From NCBI RefSeq assembly GCF_037963835.1, contig NZ_CP150145.1:5332001-5396000 (forward strand): a stretch of 64,000 bases of DNA, read 5' to 3'. Position numbers and translations under genes: made by a program. Positions 43,791-53,153 of the stretch are shown here, piece after piece (the first letter of the stretch is position 1; each line of letters begins with the position of its first letter). A model generated the notes under the pieces. The model saw only the letters and a program-made list of their open reading frames with translations, did not search any database and was not told the origin of the DNA. Origin of the DNA: Paenibacillus sp. FSL H8-0332 (GTDB lineage: Bacteria; Bacillota; Bacilli; Paenibacillales; Paenibacillaceae).

Positions 43791-45602
43791 CTACTCAATC
43801 TGAAGCACAGCCATGAACGCTTCCTGCGGCACCTCGACGCTGCCGACCTGCTTCATGCGCTTCTTGCCTTCCTTCTGCTTCTCCAGCAGCTTCCGCTTAC
43901 GCGAAATATCGCCGCCGTAGCATTTGGCTAATACGTTCTTGCGCATCGCCTTAACAGTCTCACGCGCGACCACCTTCGTGCCGACGGATGCCTGAATCGG
44001 CACCTCGAACATCTGGCGCGGGATAATGCCGCGCAGCTTCTCACAGATGACCCGGCCGCGGTTATAGGCGCGGTCGCGGTGAACGATGAAGGACAGTGCA
44101 TCGACCTGCTCATTATTCAGCAGGATATCCATCTTGACGAGATTGGACTGGCGGTAACCGGAGATCTCGTAATCATAGGATGCATAACCCTTCGTGCCGG
44201 ATTTCAGCTGGTCGAAGAAGTCGTAGACGATCTCGGATAACGGAATCTCGTACGTAATGGTTACACGGTTGCTGTCCAGATACTCCATATTGACGAATTC
44301 GCCGCGTTTGTTCTGGCATAGCTCCATAACAGTACCCACGAAGTCGTTAGGCACAATAATTCCCGCTTTGACATACGGCTCTTCGATGAAGTCAATCGTC
44401 CCGATCTCCGGATAATGCGACGGATTGTCGATCTGGATGGTCTCCCCGTTGGTCAGCTTAATGCGGTAAATTACGCTCGGCGCGGTAGTAATCAGCGGCA
44501 GATTGAACTCGCGTTCGATCCGCTCCTGAATAATCTCCATATGCAGCAGTCCCAGGAAGCCGCAACGGAAGCCAAAGCCCAGGGCACTGGAGCTCTCCGG
44601 CTCGAAGCTCAGGGAAGCGTCGTTCAGCTGCAGCTTCTCCAGCGCTTCACGGAGATCATTATAATCGGAAGTCTCAATCGGATAGAGACCGCAATAGACC
44701 ATCGGATTAATCCGGCGGTAGCCCGGCAGCGGTTCAGCGGTCGGATTCTTGGCATCCGTCACCGTATCCCCGACACGGGTGTCGCCTACGTGCTTGATCC
44801 CGGCCACAATGAAGCCGACATCGCCGATGTTCAGCTCCGGCACAATGGTCATGCGCGGCATGAAGGCTCCGACCTCGATAACCTCAAAGGTCTTGTCGGT
44901 AGCCATCATCTTAATCTTGGAACCGGCACGGATACTGCCGTCCATTACACGGACATAGACGATAACGCCCTTGTACGGGTCAAAATGGGAGTCGAAGATC
45001 AGTGCCTTGAGCGGCTCTTCCGAGTTGCCTGTCGGCGCCGGAACCTGCTTCACGACCTGCTCCAGTATCTCCTTGATGCCGATGCCTGCCTTGGCGGAAG
45101 CCAGCACAGCTTCACTGGCATCCAGCCCGATGACATCTTCAATCTCCTGCTTCACGCGTTCGGCGTCTGCATTCGGAAGATCGATTTTGTTGAGTACCGG
45201 AAGAATCTCCAGATTGTTGTCGAGCGCCAGATACACGTTAGCCAGCGTCTGGGCTTCAATCCCCTGCGCCGCATCCACTACCAGCAGTGCGCCTTCACAG
45301 GCTGCCAGACTGCGGGATACCTCATAGGTGAAATCGACATGCCCCGGTGTATCAATCAGATTCAGATAATAATCCTGTCCGTCATCGGCACGGTACGTCA
45401 GGCGTACGGCCTGCAGCTTGATAGTGATGCCGCGCTCGCGCTCCAGATCCATCTGATCCAGAACCTGCTCCTGCATTTCACGTGAAGTGAGCGCACCCGT
45501 ATACTCCAGAATGCGGTCAGCCAGTGTCGATTTGCCATGGTCTATATGTGCAATAATCGAGAAATTGCGAATTTGTTGTTGTCGTTTCTGAACGTCAGTC
45601 AT
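43791..45602 (-). CDS. lepA: elongation factor 4, back-translocating GTPase LepA
   Basis: This 603-residue translational GTPase has P-loop AHIDHGKSTL, switch II DTPGHVDF and NKID (LNKIDLPNA). EF-G-like domains and the family-specific C-terminal domain (YGGDISRKRKLLEKQKEGKKRMKQVG) follow. It acts on ribosomes and in subunit biogenesis. It lies between spoIIP-linked genes and hemW, as in Bacillus. Confidence 0.97.
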   Translation of the reverse strand: MTDVQKRQQQIRNFSIIAHIDHGKSTLADRILEYTGALTSREMQEQVLDQMDLERERGITIKLQAVRLTYRADDGQDYYLNLIDTPGHVDFTYEVSRSLAACEGALLVVDAAQGIEAQTLANVYLALDNNLEILPVLNKIDLPNADAERVKQEIEDVIGLDASEAVLASAKAGIGIKEILEQVVKQVPAPTGNSEEPLKALIFDSHFDPYKGVIVYVRVMDGSIRAGSKIKMMATDKTFEVIEVGAFMPRMTIVPELNIGDVGFIVAGIKHVGDTRVGDTVTDAKNPTAEPLPGYRRINPMVYCGLYPIETSDYNDLREALEKLQLNDASLSFEPESSSALGFGFRCGFLGLLHMEIIQERIEREFNLPLITTAPSVIYRIKLTNGETIQIDNPSHYPEIGTIDFIEEPYVKAGIIVPNDFVGTVMELCQNKRGEFVNMEYLDSNRVTITYEIPLSEIVYDFFDQLKSGTKGYASYDYEISGYRQSNLVKMDILLNNEQVDALSFIVHRDRAYNRGRVICEKLRGIIPRQMFEVPIQASVGTKVVARETVKAMRKNVLAKCYGGDISRKRKLLEKQKEGKKRMKQVGSVEVPQEAFMAVLQIE

Positions 45603-45733
45603 TCCTTACCCCCACAGACAGCCTAATTTTAATCCACTTATTATAACAGTACGGGCTTCGCCCATCAATCCCGCCAGCCGCTGGAAAAGAAAGAAACCGC
45701 CTGGACCCTCTACAATCGCAGGCTGAATCCTGC

Positions 45734-45783
45734 AAAAAAACACAAAAACGGGTGCGGGCTTCCATCCTCCGCAACCGTTTGTG
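45734..45783 (-). terminator. terminator of the spoIIP operon
   Basis: The minus-strand stem CACAAACGGTTGCGG ... CCCGCACCCGTTTTTGTG is followed by TTTTTTT. It lies 45 bases past the last gene. Confidence 0.8.
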
Positions 45784-45827
45784 TCCTAAACCTCATTCCG
45801 GCCCGGGGGATTCCGGGCAATTCCCGC

Positions 45828-46340
45828 TCACTCCTCCGAAGAGTCGAAGAGTGAGACCACCCAGCGGATGCCCTTCTGCGAAGCCTGCTGAAGCAGGCCG
45901 GCAGTCTTATCCGCCAGCACATCCACAGTCGGCTTCTGCTCCTCCGGAATCAGAATCTGCTCGGGACTGAGCGCAGAGTAGTCCTTCACCTCCTGCTGCG
46001 GGAGACTGCCTGTGCCGCCAGCCGTCTGCGCCGGTGTACCTGCAACCGGCTGCTGGATGGGCAGTGCGGTGTAAGCACCCGTTACAGGATCAATAGTTAC
46101 GGGCACGTATACATAAGCCTGACCACCCGGGGTCGTACTGGCAGCCGGAACATACGCTGTCCCGGCCGTGCCGTTCTGTCCAGCCGGAAGCTGCCTGCCA
46201 GCCGCGCTGCTCCCGGCTGGCTTGCTCCAGTCCGGCAGGATGCCGGAGACTCCCGAACCGCCGCCGAACTGCAGGCCGACCAACAGCCCCACGCCCGCCC
46301 ATATTCCGACCATTACCAGCTTTTTACCGAACCGTGTCAT
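45828..46340 (-). CDS. membrane-anchored protein downstream of spoIIP (YqxA position)
   Basis: This 170-residue protein has an N-terminal transmembrane anchor (LVMVGIWAGVGLLVGLQF) and a long Pro/Gly/Ala/Thr-rich external linker (about 25-110). A short conserved-looking tail follows (YSALSPEQILIPEEQKPTVDVLADKTAGLLQQASQKGIRWVVSLFDSS). It starts 30 bases after spoIIP, the position held by yqxA in Bacillus subtilis, and the membrane-anchor plan is similar, but homology is not clear by eye. A sporulation role is inferred only from context. Confidence 0.7.
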   Translation of the reverse strand: MTRFGKKLVMVGIWAGVGLLVGLQFGGGSGVSGILPDWSKPAGSSAAGRQLPAGQNGTAGTAYVPAASTTPGGQAYVYVPVTIDPVTGAYTALPIQQPVAGTPAQTAGGTGSLPQQEVKDYSALSPEQILIPEEQKPTVDVLADKTAGLLQQASQKGIRWVVSLFDSSEE

Positions 46341-46370
46341 AGTCTCCGCTCCTTTTCAGCTATAATCCGT

Positions 46371-47744
46371 TCAGGAACCTGTTGATGTCTCTGCCCCGGT
46401 GCCTCCAGACTGCGTACTGCCCTGATCTGGCGCAGCCGCCTTCTCGGCATCCCGGCTGCTCCAGTACACATCAGCAATCGCATCCGCCAGAAGATCCGCC
46501 GTCCGCTTCAGTTCATCGGCGCTGTTGTCAATTCCGCCTACCTCAATCAGCACACTGTTCGGGGACAACGTCTGGTTATATTCCCCATTATTCCCGTTTC
46601 CGGACGATTTCCCCCATATCCCGCGTGAAATTCCAGGATAATTTTTCTCCAGCAGCTGATGGATTTTATTTGCGAAGGCCTCGTTTTGTTTCCAGTTTTT
46701 ATTCGCATGCCCCAAAATAAAATACACCTGGGCATAATTTTTACCGTTAATCACGGCCGTTGTTTTGCCGTGCCGCTGCGAATCGCGGTGGATATCAATC
46801 AGCTCACTCATCTTCTGATTGGAGGCCATGGCCGATTTCACGGTCATACGTGAATATTTATAAGAGAAGTTCCAGTTGTAGCCCGGTACCGCCGTAGCAT
46901 AATCCTCCTGCGCATGGACCGTCCCGATCCCGCGTTCTTCCAGTCTCTTGGCAATATAGGAGCCTACCAGCATGACATTCTTGGAAGGAACCGCCGAGCT
47001 TGGGTTGTCGTTCTGTGCGCCAAGCAGTGGATTATACGCCTCCCGGGGATGGGAATGATAGACGAGAATACGCTTGACCGAAGTATCTCCCGTGCCGTTC
47101 TCGGCATCTCCGCTTCCGGAGTAACCCTCGTCAGGTTCTGTACCGGGCGGGTCTGGAATAGGCGAAGCCTCGGGCTGTACCACTCCTTCCCCTGGACTGT
47201 CATGGCCATTACCAGTCTCTGTACCATTCCCTGAATCCGGGAGGGCTCCAGGGTTGCCCCCTGCTCCCGGCTCTTCTCCGGTAGCCAGTTCATCTCCCCC
47301 CGGATGATAGTCCGCCGGCGCTCCTGTACTTCCTCCTGAGCCTTGCCGCAGCAGGAAGGGATCTTCGGCAGCTAGTCCGGGCATCTCACGCGAGACCAGA
47401 CTCTTGGGATCACCGGGATCGACACTGGTCAGCAGCCGGAATACGAAGGAGGTCACCTTGTCCCCGGAGAAGGCTGAAGGCTCCTCGCCCTTCGGCAGAT
47501 GGGGAACCTCCATGCCCAGCAGCTCCATGAAGAATCCGCTGGACAGCGAAGCAGCGAGACCCTTCATAGAAGGAATGGGTGAAGAGTTCAGCTTTTGCCC
47601 GGCCAATCCGCCAGCTCCAAGCAGCATGAACAACACAAGCGAACCTCCGGCCAGCAGCAGCATCGTCCTTCCCAGCGACAGAATATCCATCAGCCGTCCG
47701 CGCAGCCGCCCTATATTCCATAGCTGAAACCATTTTCTGTTCAT
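46371..47744 (-). CDS. spoIIP: stage II sporulation protein P
   Basis: This 457-residue amidase/endopeptidase trims septal peptidoglycan with SpoIID and SpoIIM during engulfment. It has an N-terminal transmembrane helix (TMLLLAGGSLVLFMLLGAGG), a Gly/Pro/Glu-rich linker (about 140-225) and the SpoIIP catalytic domain. That domain includes ILVYHSHPREAYNP, DIHRDSQRHGKTTAVINGKNYAQVYFILG and VLIEVGGIDNSADE. The catalytic zinc ligands are expected among these His/Glu residues. Its neighbours gpr and lepA are conserved. Confidence 0.95.
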   Translation of the reverse strand: MNRKWFQLWNIGRLRGRLMDILSLGRTMLLLAGGSLVLFMLLGAGGLAGQKLNSSPIPSMKGLAASLSSGFFMELLGMEVPHLPKGEEPSAFSGDKVTSFVFRLLTSVDPGDPKSLVSREMPGLAAEDPFLLRQGSGGSTGAPADYHPGGDELATGEEPGAGGNPGALPDSGNGTETGNGHDSPGEGVVQPEASPIPDPPGTEPDEGYSGSGDAENGTGDTSVKRILVYHSHPREAYNPLLGAQNDNPSSAVPSKNVMLVGSYIAKRLEERGIGTVHAQEDYATAVPGYNWNFSYKYSRMTVKSAMASNQKMSELIDIHRDSQRHGKTTAVINGKNYAQVYFILGHANKNWKQNEAFANKIHQLLEKNYPGISRGIWGKSSGNGNNGEYNQTLSPNSVLIEVGGIDNSADELKRTADLLADAIADVYWSSRDAEKAAAPDQGSTQSGGTGAETSTGS

Positions 47745-47875
47745 GATTGTTATGTCCTCCTCTAAGCCCTCTGTAATCTCTCATACTCCAAATCTATGAG
47801 CGGAAGGGTTATGCTAGAACCACAGAATGAGAGATAGCAGGGAGCATAATAGAGAGGCGAAGCGTCGACACTTGC

Positions 47876-47919
47876 AAAAAGCCCGCAACCGGCTCTGCCT
47901 TGCGGCAGACGGTGCGGGC
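47876..47919 (-). terminator. terminator of gpr
   Basis: The minus-strand hairpin GCCCGCACCG...CCGGTTGCGGGC, with inner CTGCC/GGCAG and a GCAA loop, is followed by TTTTTGC. Confidence 0.88.
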
Positions 47920-47937
47920 CAGGTGATAAGTTACAAA

Positions 47938-48948
47938 TCAGTGAGTGTAAGCTCCGACATTGCCCGGATCTACCGCTTCATGCAGTGCAGCGTTAAGGCC
48001 GCTTGCCACAATATTGGCGATATCTTCAATGAATTCATCAATCTCCTTGGGGGTAACAATCAGGTCATGCCCCAGAGGTTCGAGCACTTCCTTCACCAGG
48101 GCCAGCCGCTCCTGCTCAGAGATATCGTCAAGGAGACCCATGATCTCTTTGGTATGGGCACCCCCGTCAGCCATCTGCCCGAAATGCGTCCGCATCATCT
48201 CAAGCACATTGTTGACGATGGTGGAGGCATAGCAGACTGTAGGAACGCCGATGGCGATGCAGGGAACGCCCAGCACTTCCTTGGTCAGCCCCCTGCGCTT
48301 GTTCCCTATGCCTGAGCCGGGGTGAATACCGATATCGGCAATTTGGATCGTTGTATTAATTCTTTCCAGCGAACGGGAGGCCAGCGCATCAATGGCAATA
48401 ATGACATCCGGACGGGTCCGGTCCACAATCCCCTGAACGACTTCACTCGATTCAACCCCTGTCAGCCCAAGCACTCCGGGTGCTATCGCACTCACATTCC
48501 GGTAACCGGGCGAGATCTGATCGGGCATCAGCTCATAGAACTGCCGGGTAATCAGCGCATTCTCCACGACCAGCGGCCCCAGCGAGTCTGGCGTCACATT
48601 CCAGTTGCCGAGGCCTACGATCAGCACCTTGGAATCGCGGCCGATGCCGATTTTGTCCAGGAACTGCTCGAATTCACGGGCAAACACAATGGAGACCTTC
48701 TGCTGCAGACCGGTGTCCCCTCCGCGCAAACCAGGCACCTCAAGGGTCACGTAATTGCCGATGGCCCGTCCGATAGCCTGAGAACCGGCAGGGTCCGCTA
48801 CAGAAAGCCTGGTAACCTTGATACCATCCGCTTCTTCCACTTCTTCATTAACGCCGGGGATCGGAGCATTGGCGTGCCGCTCTGCCATTTCCTTCGCTTC
48901 CACCGCCAAATCCGTCCGTACCGAATACAGCTGAAGATCCAGTTCCAT
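47938..48948 (-). CDS. gpr: germination protease (spore protease)
   Basis: This 336-residue aspartic-like A25 peptidase degrades small acid-soluble spore proteins at germination. It is made as a zymogen with an N-terminal propeptide (MELDLQLYSVRTDLAVEA). Conserved parts include VLIVGLGNWNVTPDSLGP and IAIDALASRSLERINTTIQIADIGIHPGSGIGNKR. The ATG at 48948 has AAAGGAGG eleven bases upstream. Longer starts to 49065 would run into the divergent rpsT promoter. A forespore promoter candidate precedes it. Confidence 0.96.
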   Translation of the reverse strand: MELDLQLYSVRTDLAVEAKEMAERHANAPIPGVNEEVEEADGIKVTRLSVADPAGSQAIGRAIGNYVTLEVPGLRGGDTGLQQKVSIVFAREFEQFLDKIGIGRDSKVLIVGLGNWNVTPDSLGPLVVENALITRQFYELMPDQISPGYRNVSAIAPGVLGLTGVESSEVVQGIVDRTRPDVIIAIDALASRSLERINTTIQIADIGIHPGSGIGNKRRGLTKEVLGVPCIAIGVPTVCYASTIVNNVLEMMRTHFGQMADGGAHTKEIMGLLDDISEQERLALVKEVLEPLGHDLIVTPKEIDEFIEDIANIVASGLNAALHEAVDPGNVGAYTH

Positions 48949-48980
48949 TCTTAGTTCAGCCTCCTTTTGCATATTGCTGA

Positions 48981-49010
48981 TAGTGTGCGAGAGAAAGCCT
49001 CTGTTTATAC
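48981..49010 (-). promoter_or_regulatory. candidate sigma-G/F promoter of gpr
   Basis: On the minus strand GTATA (49006-49010) and CACACTA (48981-48987), 18 bases apart, match the GHATR / CATNHTA consensus at all but one position. The expected forespore expression of gpr supports this. Confidence 0.55.
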
Positions 49011-49044
49011 AAACCGCTCTGAGGGAATTACAATGCTTTTTATA

Positions 49045-49073
49045 TTGCTTTTTGCCACCCTTCATGCTAAACT
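49045..49073 (+). promoter_or_regulatory. sigma-A promoter of rpsT
   Basis: TTGCTT (49045-49050) and TAAACT (49068-49073) are separated by 17 bases, 56 bases ahead of the rpsT start. Confidence 0.6.
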
Positions 49074-49128
49074 ATTTTAAGTTGTGAATCATTTGTTGAT
49101 TTCGAATGTCTTTCAGGAGGTGAATGCA

Positions 49129-49401
49129 ATGCCAAATATCAAATCCGCGGTAAAACGTGTCAAGACGATCGAGAAACGTCGTGCACTGAACGCTTCCCAG
49201 AAGTCCGCGCTTCGTACAGCTGTGAAAACTGCTGATGTAGCACTGACAGGTACGGAAGTTGAAACTGCTCACGCTGCTTTCCAAGTGGCTTCCAAAAAGC
49301 TGGACAAGGCTGTTTCTAAAGGTCTGGTTCATAAAAATGCGGCTGCCCGCAAAAAATCCCGCTTGGCTAAGAAATTGAACGCTCTTAAGGCTCAAGCCTA
49401 A
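49129..49401 (+). CDS. rpsT: 30S ribosomal protein S20
   Basis: This 90-residue Lys/Ala-rich helical bundle protein binds 16S rRNA (MPNIKSAVKRVKTIEKRRALNAS...KNAAARKKSRLAKKLNAL). The ATG at 49129 follows CAGGAGGTG. It is divergent from gpr and convergent with holA, the same arrangement as in Bacillus. Its own promoter and terminator make it a single-gene unit. Confidence 0.98.
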   Translation: MPNIKSAVKRVKTIEKRRALNASQKSALRTAVKTADVALTGTEVETAHAAFQVASKKLDKAVSKGLVHKNAAARKKSRLAKKLNALKAQA

Positions 49402-49434
49402 GCCAAGGGCGACAATCATAACGAGCAATTGAAG

Positions 49435-49471
49435 AACCTGACCGCTATGCTGCATACGGTTAGGTTTTTTT
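49435..49471 (+). terminator. terminator of rpsT
   Basis: AACCTGACCG/CGGTTAGGTT stem and TTTTTTT. An outer CATAACGAGCA...TGCTCGTTATG pair (49417-49486) encloses it. Confidence 0.9.
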
Positions 49472-49508
49472 ATGCTCGTTATGTTCATTCATTGAATTCC
49501 GCCCTACA

Positions 49509-49560
49509 ATCAAAGAGCCTGCCCGCCCGCGTCTATCACGGGATGGGCAGGCTCTTTGAT
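49509..49560 (-). terminator. terminator of holA
   Basis: This is a near-perfect long hairpin (ATCAAAGAGCCTGCCC / GGGCAGGCTCTTTGAT). It lies between the convergent rpsT and holA genes. Confidence 0.8.
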
Positions 49561-49590
49561 TAACTACAGGAGATGCCGCCTTCGCTTTAT

Positions 49591-50610
49591 TCAGGCTCCA
49601 AGGCGCAGCATGAACATCTCCAGCCCCAGCACCTTATCGATGGCCCCCGTCTTCATCTGATAATCCAGATCGGCCAGAACACTCAGGATCTGCCGCAGCC
49701 GCTGGCTTCCGAACTTATGGGCCTGCTCGCCGGCCAGCTTCACTGCATACGGATGCAGTCCAAGCTGGGAGGCAATCTGTCCTTGCGAATAGCTCAGGGC
49801 TGACAAATCCTTGACCTGCAGGATGATTCTGAACTGCCGGGCAATCAGCGAAGCAATCTTGATCGGCTCCTCCCGCTGCTTGAGCAGCTCATAGAGCGTA
49901 TTCAGCGCCTTGTCCAGGCGCAGATTTGCAATATCCTCCACCAGCGTGAAAATGTTCTGCTCAGTCCCCCGGTGAACCAGACTCTCCACTGCTGCCGCAT
50001 CCACCCGCCCGCCAGTACCGGCGAACAGGCACAGCTTGTCCATCTCCGCAGACAGGCCCTGGAGTCCGGTTCCGCTGCTTGCGATCAACGCTTCCGCCGT
50101 CCCCGGCGCAAGGGAGCAGCCGCGTTCGCGGAAGCCTTTCTCCACCCAGCGCAGCAGCTCCTCTGCACCCAGGGGATTGAAGGCCAGCACGGTGCCGGTG
50201 GCCTTGATGCTTTTGACGATTTTTTTGCGTTCATCCAGCTTATCGCCGTTCACCATAAATACAATCACGCTGAATTCGGCAGGGTGCTGCATATATTCGC
50301 TCAGCATCTCCACGTTATGTTCCAGCTTGGCCTTCTCCTTACCTGCCGTGAACAGGGCCGCATCCCGCACCAGCAGGAGCTTGCGTTCTACCATGAACGG
50401 AACCGTCTCCGCCTCTTCAATGACAGCCTGAACCGGAGTTTCGGAGAGATCGAACGGGATTACCGCGAAATCGCGGTCTTCTTTGGCTATCAGGTGTTCC
50501 TCCAGCATGGCCGCGAATTCATTCATCCGGAACTTCTCACTGCCGTACAGCAGGTACAGCGGGGAGACCTTTCCTTGCTTGATGTCTTTGGCCGCCGTTT
50601 TGGCATCCAT
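49591..50610 (-). CDS. holA: DNA polymerase III delta subunit (clamp loader)
   Basis: This 339-residue subunit opens the beta clamp. Residues 1-140 form the N-terminal AAA-like domain (PLYLLYGSEKFRMNEFAAMLEEHL, VIVFMVNGDKLDERKKIVKSIK). The C-terminal collar follows (IKIASLIARQFRIILQVKDL, LRQILSVLADLDYQMKTG). The ATG at 50610 with AAGGAAGTGG upstream is chosen over 50733. It corresponds to Bacillus yqeN, next to rpsT as expected. Confidence 0.95.
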   Translation of the reverse strand: MDAKTAAKDIKQGKVSPLYLLYGSEKFRMNEFAAMLEEHLIAKEDRDFAVIPFDLSETPVQAVIEEAETVPFMVERKLLLVRDAALFTAGKEKAKLEHNVEMLSEYMQHPAEFSVIVFMVNGDKLDERKKIVKSIKATGTVLAFNPLGAEELLRWVEKGFRERGCSLAPGTAEALIASSGTGLQGLSAEMDKLCLFAGTGGRVDAAAVESLVHRGTEQNIFTLVEDIANLRLDKALNTLYELLKQREEPIKIASLIARQFRIILQVKDLSALSYSQGQIASQLGLHPYAVKLAGEQAHKFGSQRLRQILSVLADLDYQMKTGAIDKVLGLEMFMLRLGA

Positions 50611-50720
50611 CCTGCCACTTCCTTTTTTATGTTCTTGAGTGATACATTCGTACATTTTAACAAAAAAACGGCTGAAAACATAGGCATCTTTATCACGCTG
50701 CCCAGCCTCACGGCGCAAGC

Positions 50721-50765
50721 AAAAACGGAGCAACCTCGGCAGCCAGGGCCAAAGTTACTCCGTTT
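50721..50765 (-). terminator. terminator of the zinc-finger anti-sigma gene
   Basis: The minus-strand stem AAACGGAGTAACTT ... GGTTGCTCCGTTT is followed by TTGC. Confidence 0.7.
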
Positions 50766-50908
50766 CAGCGGCGCATCTATATAAACGACGGAGGGAGCAG
50801 CTCTAGAAACTCTCCCGGCCGCCGGTCATACCGATGATGATACTCGCAAAGCCTGTAATTCCTGTCCTCTTGCCTTAGCATATTCCGCAGGCCGGAAGAA
50901 CGTTCCGG

Positions 50909-52153
50909 TTATTTAACGGACGTTGCCGCGTCCGGGGAGATAGCCGGGCTGGGGATGGATGAAGCAGACGCCGCCGGGGAAGCGGCAGGAGCCGGAGAAG
51001 CGGATGGAGCAGGTGTTGCAGCCTCTGCCGGAACCGTGTATACGTTAGTCGCCTGCGTACCATCCTCAAGCTGTGACACATAAGTGAACTGGGTGCCATC
51101 TTCTGACCAAACTCCTGAGACCCAGGTGCCTTCTATAGGAAGAGAGGTCAACGCAGTCCGTTCTCCCGCACTCTCTGCGGGCGAGCTGTAAATCACAACC
51201 TCTTGGCCTGCCAGCTCAGCCGTATGCTGCCCGTCGGGTGATGTCCACGAGGACTCCGCGACCATCAGCATGGCTCCTGCCTCGTTAGCGGCTGGAGTCG
51301 GCGCTATCCGTGCATCCCCCGCAGCCGCCTTATCATCCGCTATATGCTCTTGTGTTGGTGCACTCGACTTCGTGCTTTGGGGCTCCGCCGACCGGCTATC
51401 CGCTTTCTTGGTGCTCTTGGGGCGGTCCTCCGGAGGCGCAGTAGCGGCGCGGTTGCTGATCGGAGCTTCGCTTACCGCAGGCACCTTGTCTGAAGCCATA
51501 CCACCGCCGGCTGCGGCTGGTTGATCAGCACCCTCACTGGGAGCAGGCGGTGCAGATTTCAAATTAACGTCTGCAGATTCACTAGGCGTGGCCTGGTCCA
51601 TCTTATTAAGATCACTGCTGCTGCCGCTGTTATTCTGTCCGTCCGCCTGCGGGGTATCTGCACTGTCTGCACTGCTCTCCGTACTCAGGCTGGAGTTCGC
51701 CGCTCCGCCGCTCATTAATTGGGATGACATATCCACATCCGCGCCCGGCAGGCTCTTCGGCATATTGAATACGGCGATGAGCAGAATCACCGCTGCCGCC
51801 GCAGCACCAATGCCTGTCCGCGAAGCCAGTGAAGCGCCCTTGGACTTCTTGCCCCGGGTGCTTGCACGTGTAAAGGGAATAATCTTCGGATCTTCCGGCT
51901 CCATTACCGCAGGCTCTTCCGGAACACCACGGTCCAGCAGTTCAAGCTGAGGCAGGATAGAGTCAACCAGACTGAAGGGGGGCTTCACATCCGGAAGCTG
52001 CTCCAGCTGCTGGGAGAGCAGCGTCAGCCGGTCCAAGACTTCCGCGCAGGAAGGACAATCGTCGATATGACGGAACATTTCAAGCATTTCTTCCTGACTG
52101 AGATCATGATCTAAATAGCGATGCATCCATTCCATCACCTCCGCGCATTTCAT
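50909..52153 (-). CDS. zinc-finger (ZAS/RsiW-type) anti-sigma factor
   Basis: This 414-residue protein has an N-terminal zinc-binding anti-sigma domain (MKCAEVMEWMHRYLDHDLSQEE...FRHIDDCPSCAEVL, a H-x3-C-x2-C pattern). One transmembrane helix lies near residues 112-130 (GAAAAAVILLIAVFNM). A long Ser/Ala/Pro-rich disordered stalk and a small C-terminal module (TSPDGQHTAELAGQEVVIY...WSEDGTQFTYVS) follow. It overlaps the sigma gene by 4 bases. Release by regulated proteolysis is likely. The stalk is much longer than in RsiW. Confidence 0.88.
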   Translation of the reverse strand: MKCAEVMEWMHRYLDHDLSQEEMLEMFRHIDDCPSCAEVLDRLTLLSQQLEQLPDVKPPFSLVDSILPQLELLDRGVPEEPAVMEPEDPKIIPFTRASTRGKKSKGASLASRTGIGAAAAAVILLIAVFNMPKSLPGADVDMSSQLMSGGAANSSLSTESSADSADTPQADGQNNSGSSSDLNKMDQATPSESADVNLKSAPPAPSEGADQPAAAGGGMASDKVPAVSEAPISNRAATAPPEDRPKSTKKADSRSAEPQSTKSSAPTQEHIADDKAAAGDARIAPTPAANEAGAMLMVAESSWTSPDGQHTAELAGQEVVIYSSPAESAGERTALTSLPIEGTWVSGVWSEDGTQFTYVSQLEDGTQATNVYTVPAEAATPAPSASPAPAASPAASASSIPSPAISPDAATSVK

Positions 52154-52701
52154 CCTGACACACCACCTTTCTGATACTCCTGAAGTCTATTCTGCAGCTG
52201 CTGCCGCGCCCGGAACAGGTACGATTTGACCGTGTTCAGAGGCAGATCCAGACAGTCTGCAATCTCGTTGTAAGAAAAATCCTGTAAATAGCGGAGCACG
52301 ATTACCGTCCGGTGATGCTCCGGAAGCTGGTCGATGGCCTCACGGATATCCTCCGCCAGATAACCCGACATCACTTCGCGCTCTACGTTATGTTTTTTAT
52401 CCTGGAACACCATTTCGTGTTCATCGATAGAAACGGTAGGCTTCGTTCTCCGGAATTTGTCTATACATATGTTGGTTACTATTCGCTGAACCCATGTTTT
52501 GAACTGCGCCTTCTCCTCATAGGAGCCGATCTTGGTGTACACCCGGATCAACGCTTCCTGGGAGGCATCCAGTGCATCCTGTTCATTATGCAGAATGTAG
52601 AAGGCCGTCTTATATACATGCCCTTCAATTTCTCGCAATAGGGTGATTAGAGCGTCGCGATCGCCCGCTTGAGCGGCTCTGATGAGTCCCTGCTCCACCA
52701 C
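52150..52701 (-). CDS. ECF-type sigma factor, SigW-like
   Basis: This 183-residue sigma factor has region 2 (YKTAFYILHNEQDALDASQEALIRVYTKIGSYEEKAQFKTWVQRI) and region 4 (LPEHHRTVIVLRYLQDFSYNEIADCLDLPLNTVKSYLFRAR). It resembles SigW/SigM group factors controlling envelope stress. The GTG at 52701 follows GAGGGGG. It is translationally coupled to its anti-sigma gene. Assignment to a named Bacillus sigma is not safe. Confidence 0.9.
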   Translation of the reverse strand: MVEQGLIRAAQAGDRDALITLLREIEGHVYKTAFYILHNEQDALDASQEALIRVYTKIGSYEEKAQFKTWVQRIVTNICIDKFRRTKPTVSIDEHEMVFQDKKHNVEREVMSGYLAEDIREAIDQLPEHHRTVIVLRYLQDFSYNEIADCLDLPLNTVKSYLFRARQQLQNRLQEYQKGGVSG

Positions 52702-52731
52702 GAAGGTTCCCCCTCTCTATGCAATCTTACT

Positions 52732-52758
52732 GACGCGCAAGACTGCGAATTTGTTGCA
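52732..52758 (-). promoter_or_regulatory. possible ECF autoregulatory promoter
   Basis: On the minus strand TGCAAC (52753-52758) and CGTC (52732-52735), 17 bases apart, resemble the TGAAAC / CGTC pattern of SigW-type promoters. The spacing is one longer than usual. Confidence 0.35.
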
Positions 52759-52892
52759 AGCTGTAATCATTTTTTTATAGTCCACAATCCCTACTAAGCA
52801 TACAAGGGATGCTGCAATCATTCAAATACTCTTTTTATAGAAGTTAGTTACAGAAATGACATGACAAGCCGTCCGCTCCGTACCAGACCTGG

Positions 52893-53153
52893 CTAGGAAG
52901 AAGACGGCTCCTTCAATGTATATAATGTTGTGGCACACAGCAGGAGCACGGCATAATTCTCTCTGAAATCATCATCAAGCACATATACTTCACCCTGCTC
53001 AAAAAGTTGCGGATGACTATAGTTACGGTGCAGTTGATAAATCGCTCCCACGCTCACCCTGCAGCCGTGCACTGTAGTTCTGATTCCCACATAATCGGCT
53101 TCTTCCATTATTAGTGTCGGGTACAGCTTGCTGCGAAGCTCATCGCCGGTCAT
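52893..53153 (-). CDS. small protein of unknown function
   Basis: This soluble 86-residue protein has a beta-rich look (YVGIRTTVHGCRVSVGAIYQLHRNYSHPQLFEQGEVYVLDDDFRENYAVLLL) and starts at an ATG after AAAGGTGATG. There is no signal peptide or known motif. It sits alone between the ECF operon and a repeat-bearing intergenic region. Confidence 0.55.
   Translation of the reverse strand: MTGDELRSKLYPTLIMEEADYVGIRTTVHGCRVSVGAIYQLHRNYSHPQLFEQGEVYVLDDDFRENYAVLLLCATTLYTLKEPSSS

Noticed and set aside
44415..45485. 356-codon plus-strand open frame opposite lepA
   Set aside because: It is antisense to LepA. It has no motifs and no ribosome site.
49417..49486. Outer inverted repeat around the rpsT terminator as a separate regulatory RNA
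   Set aside because: The outer arms (CATAACGAGCA) simply extend the terminator region. There is no sign of a leader RNA, promoter or conserved structure.
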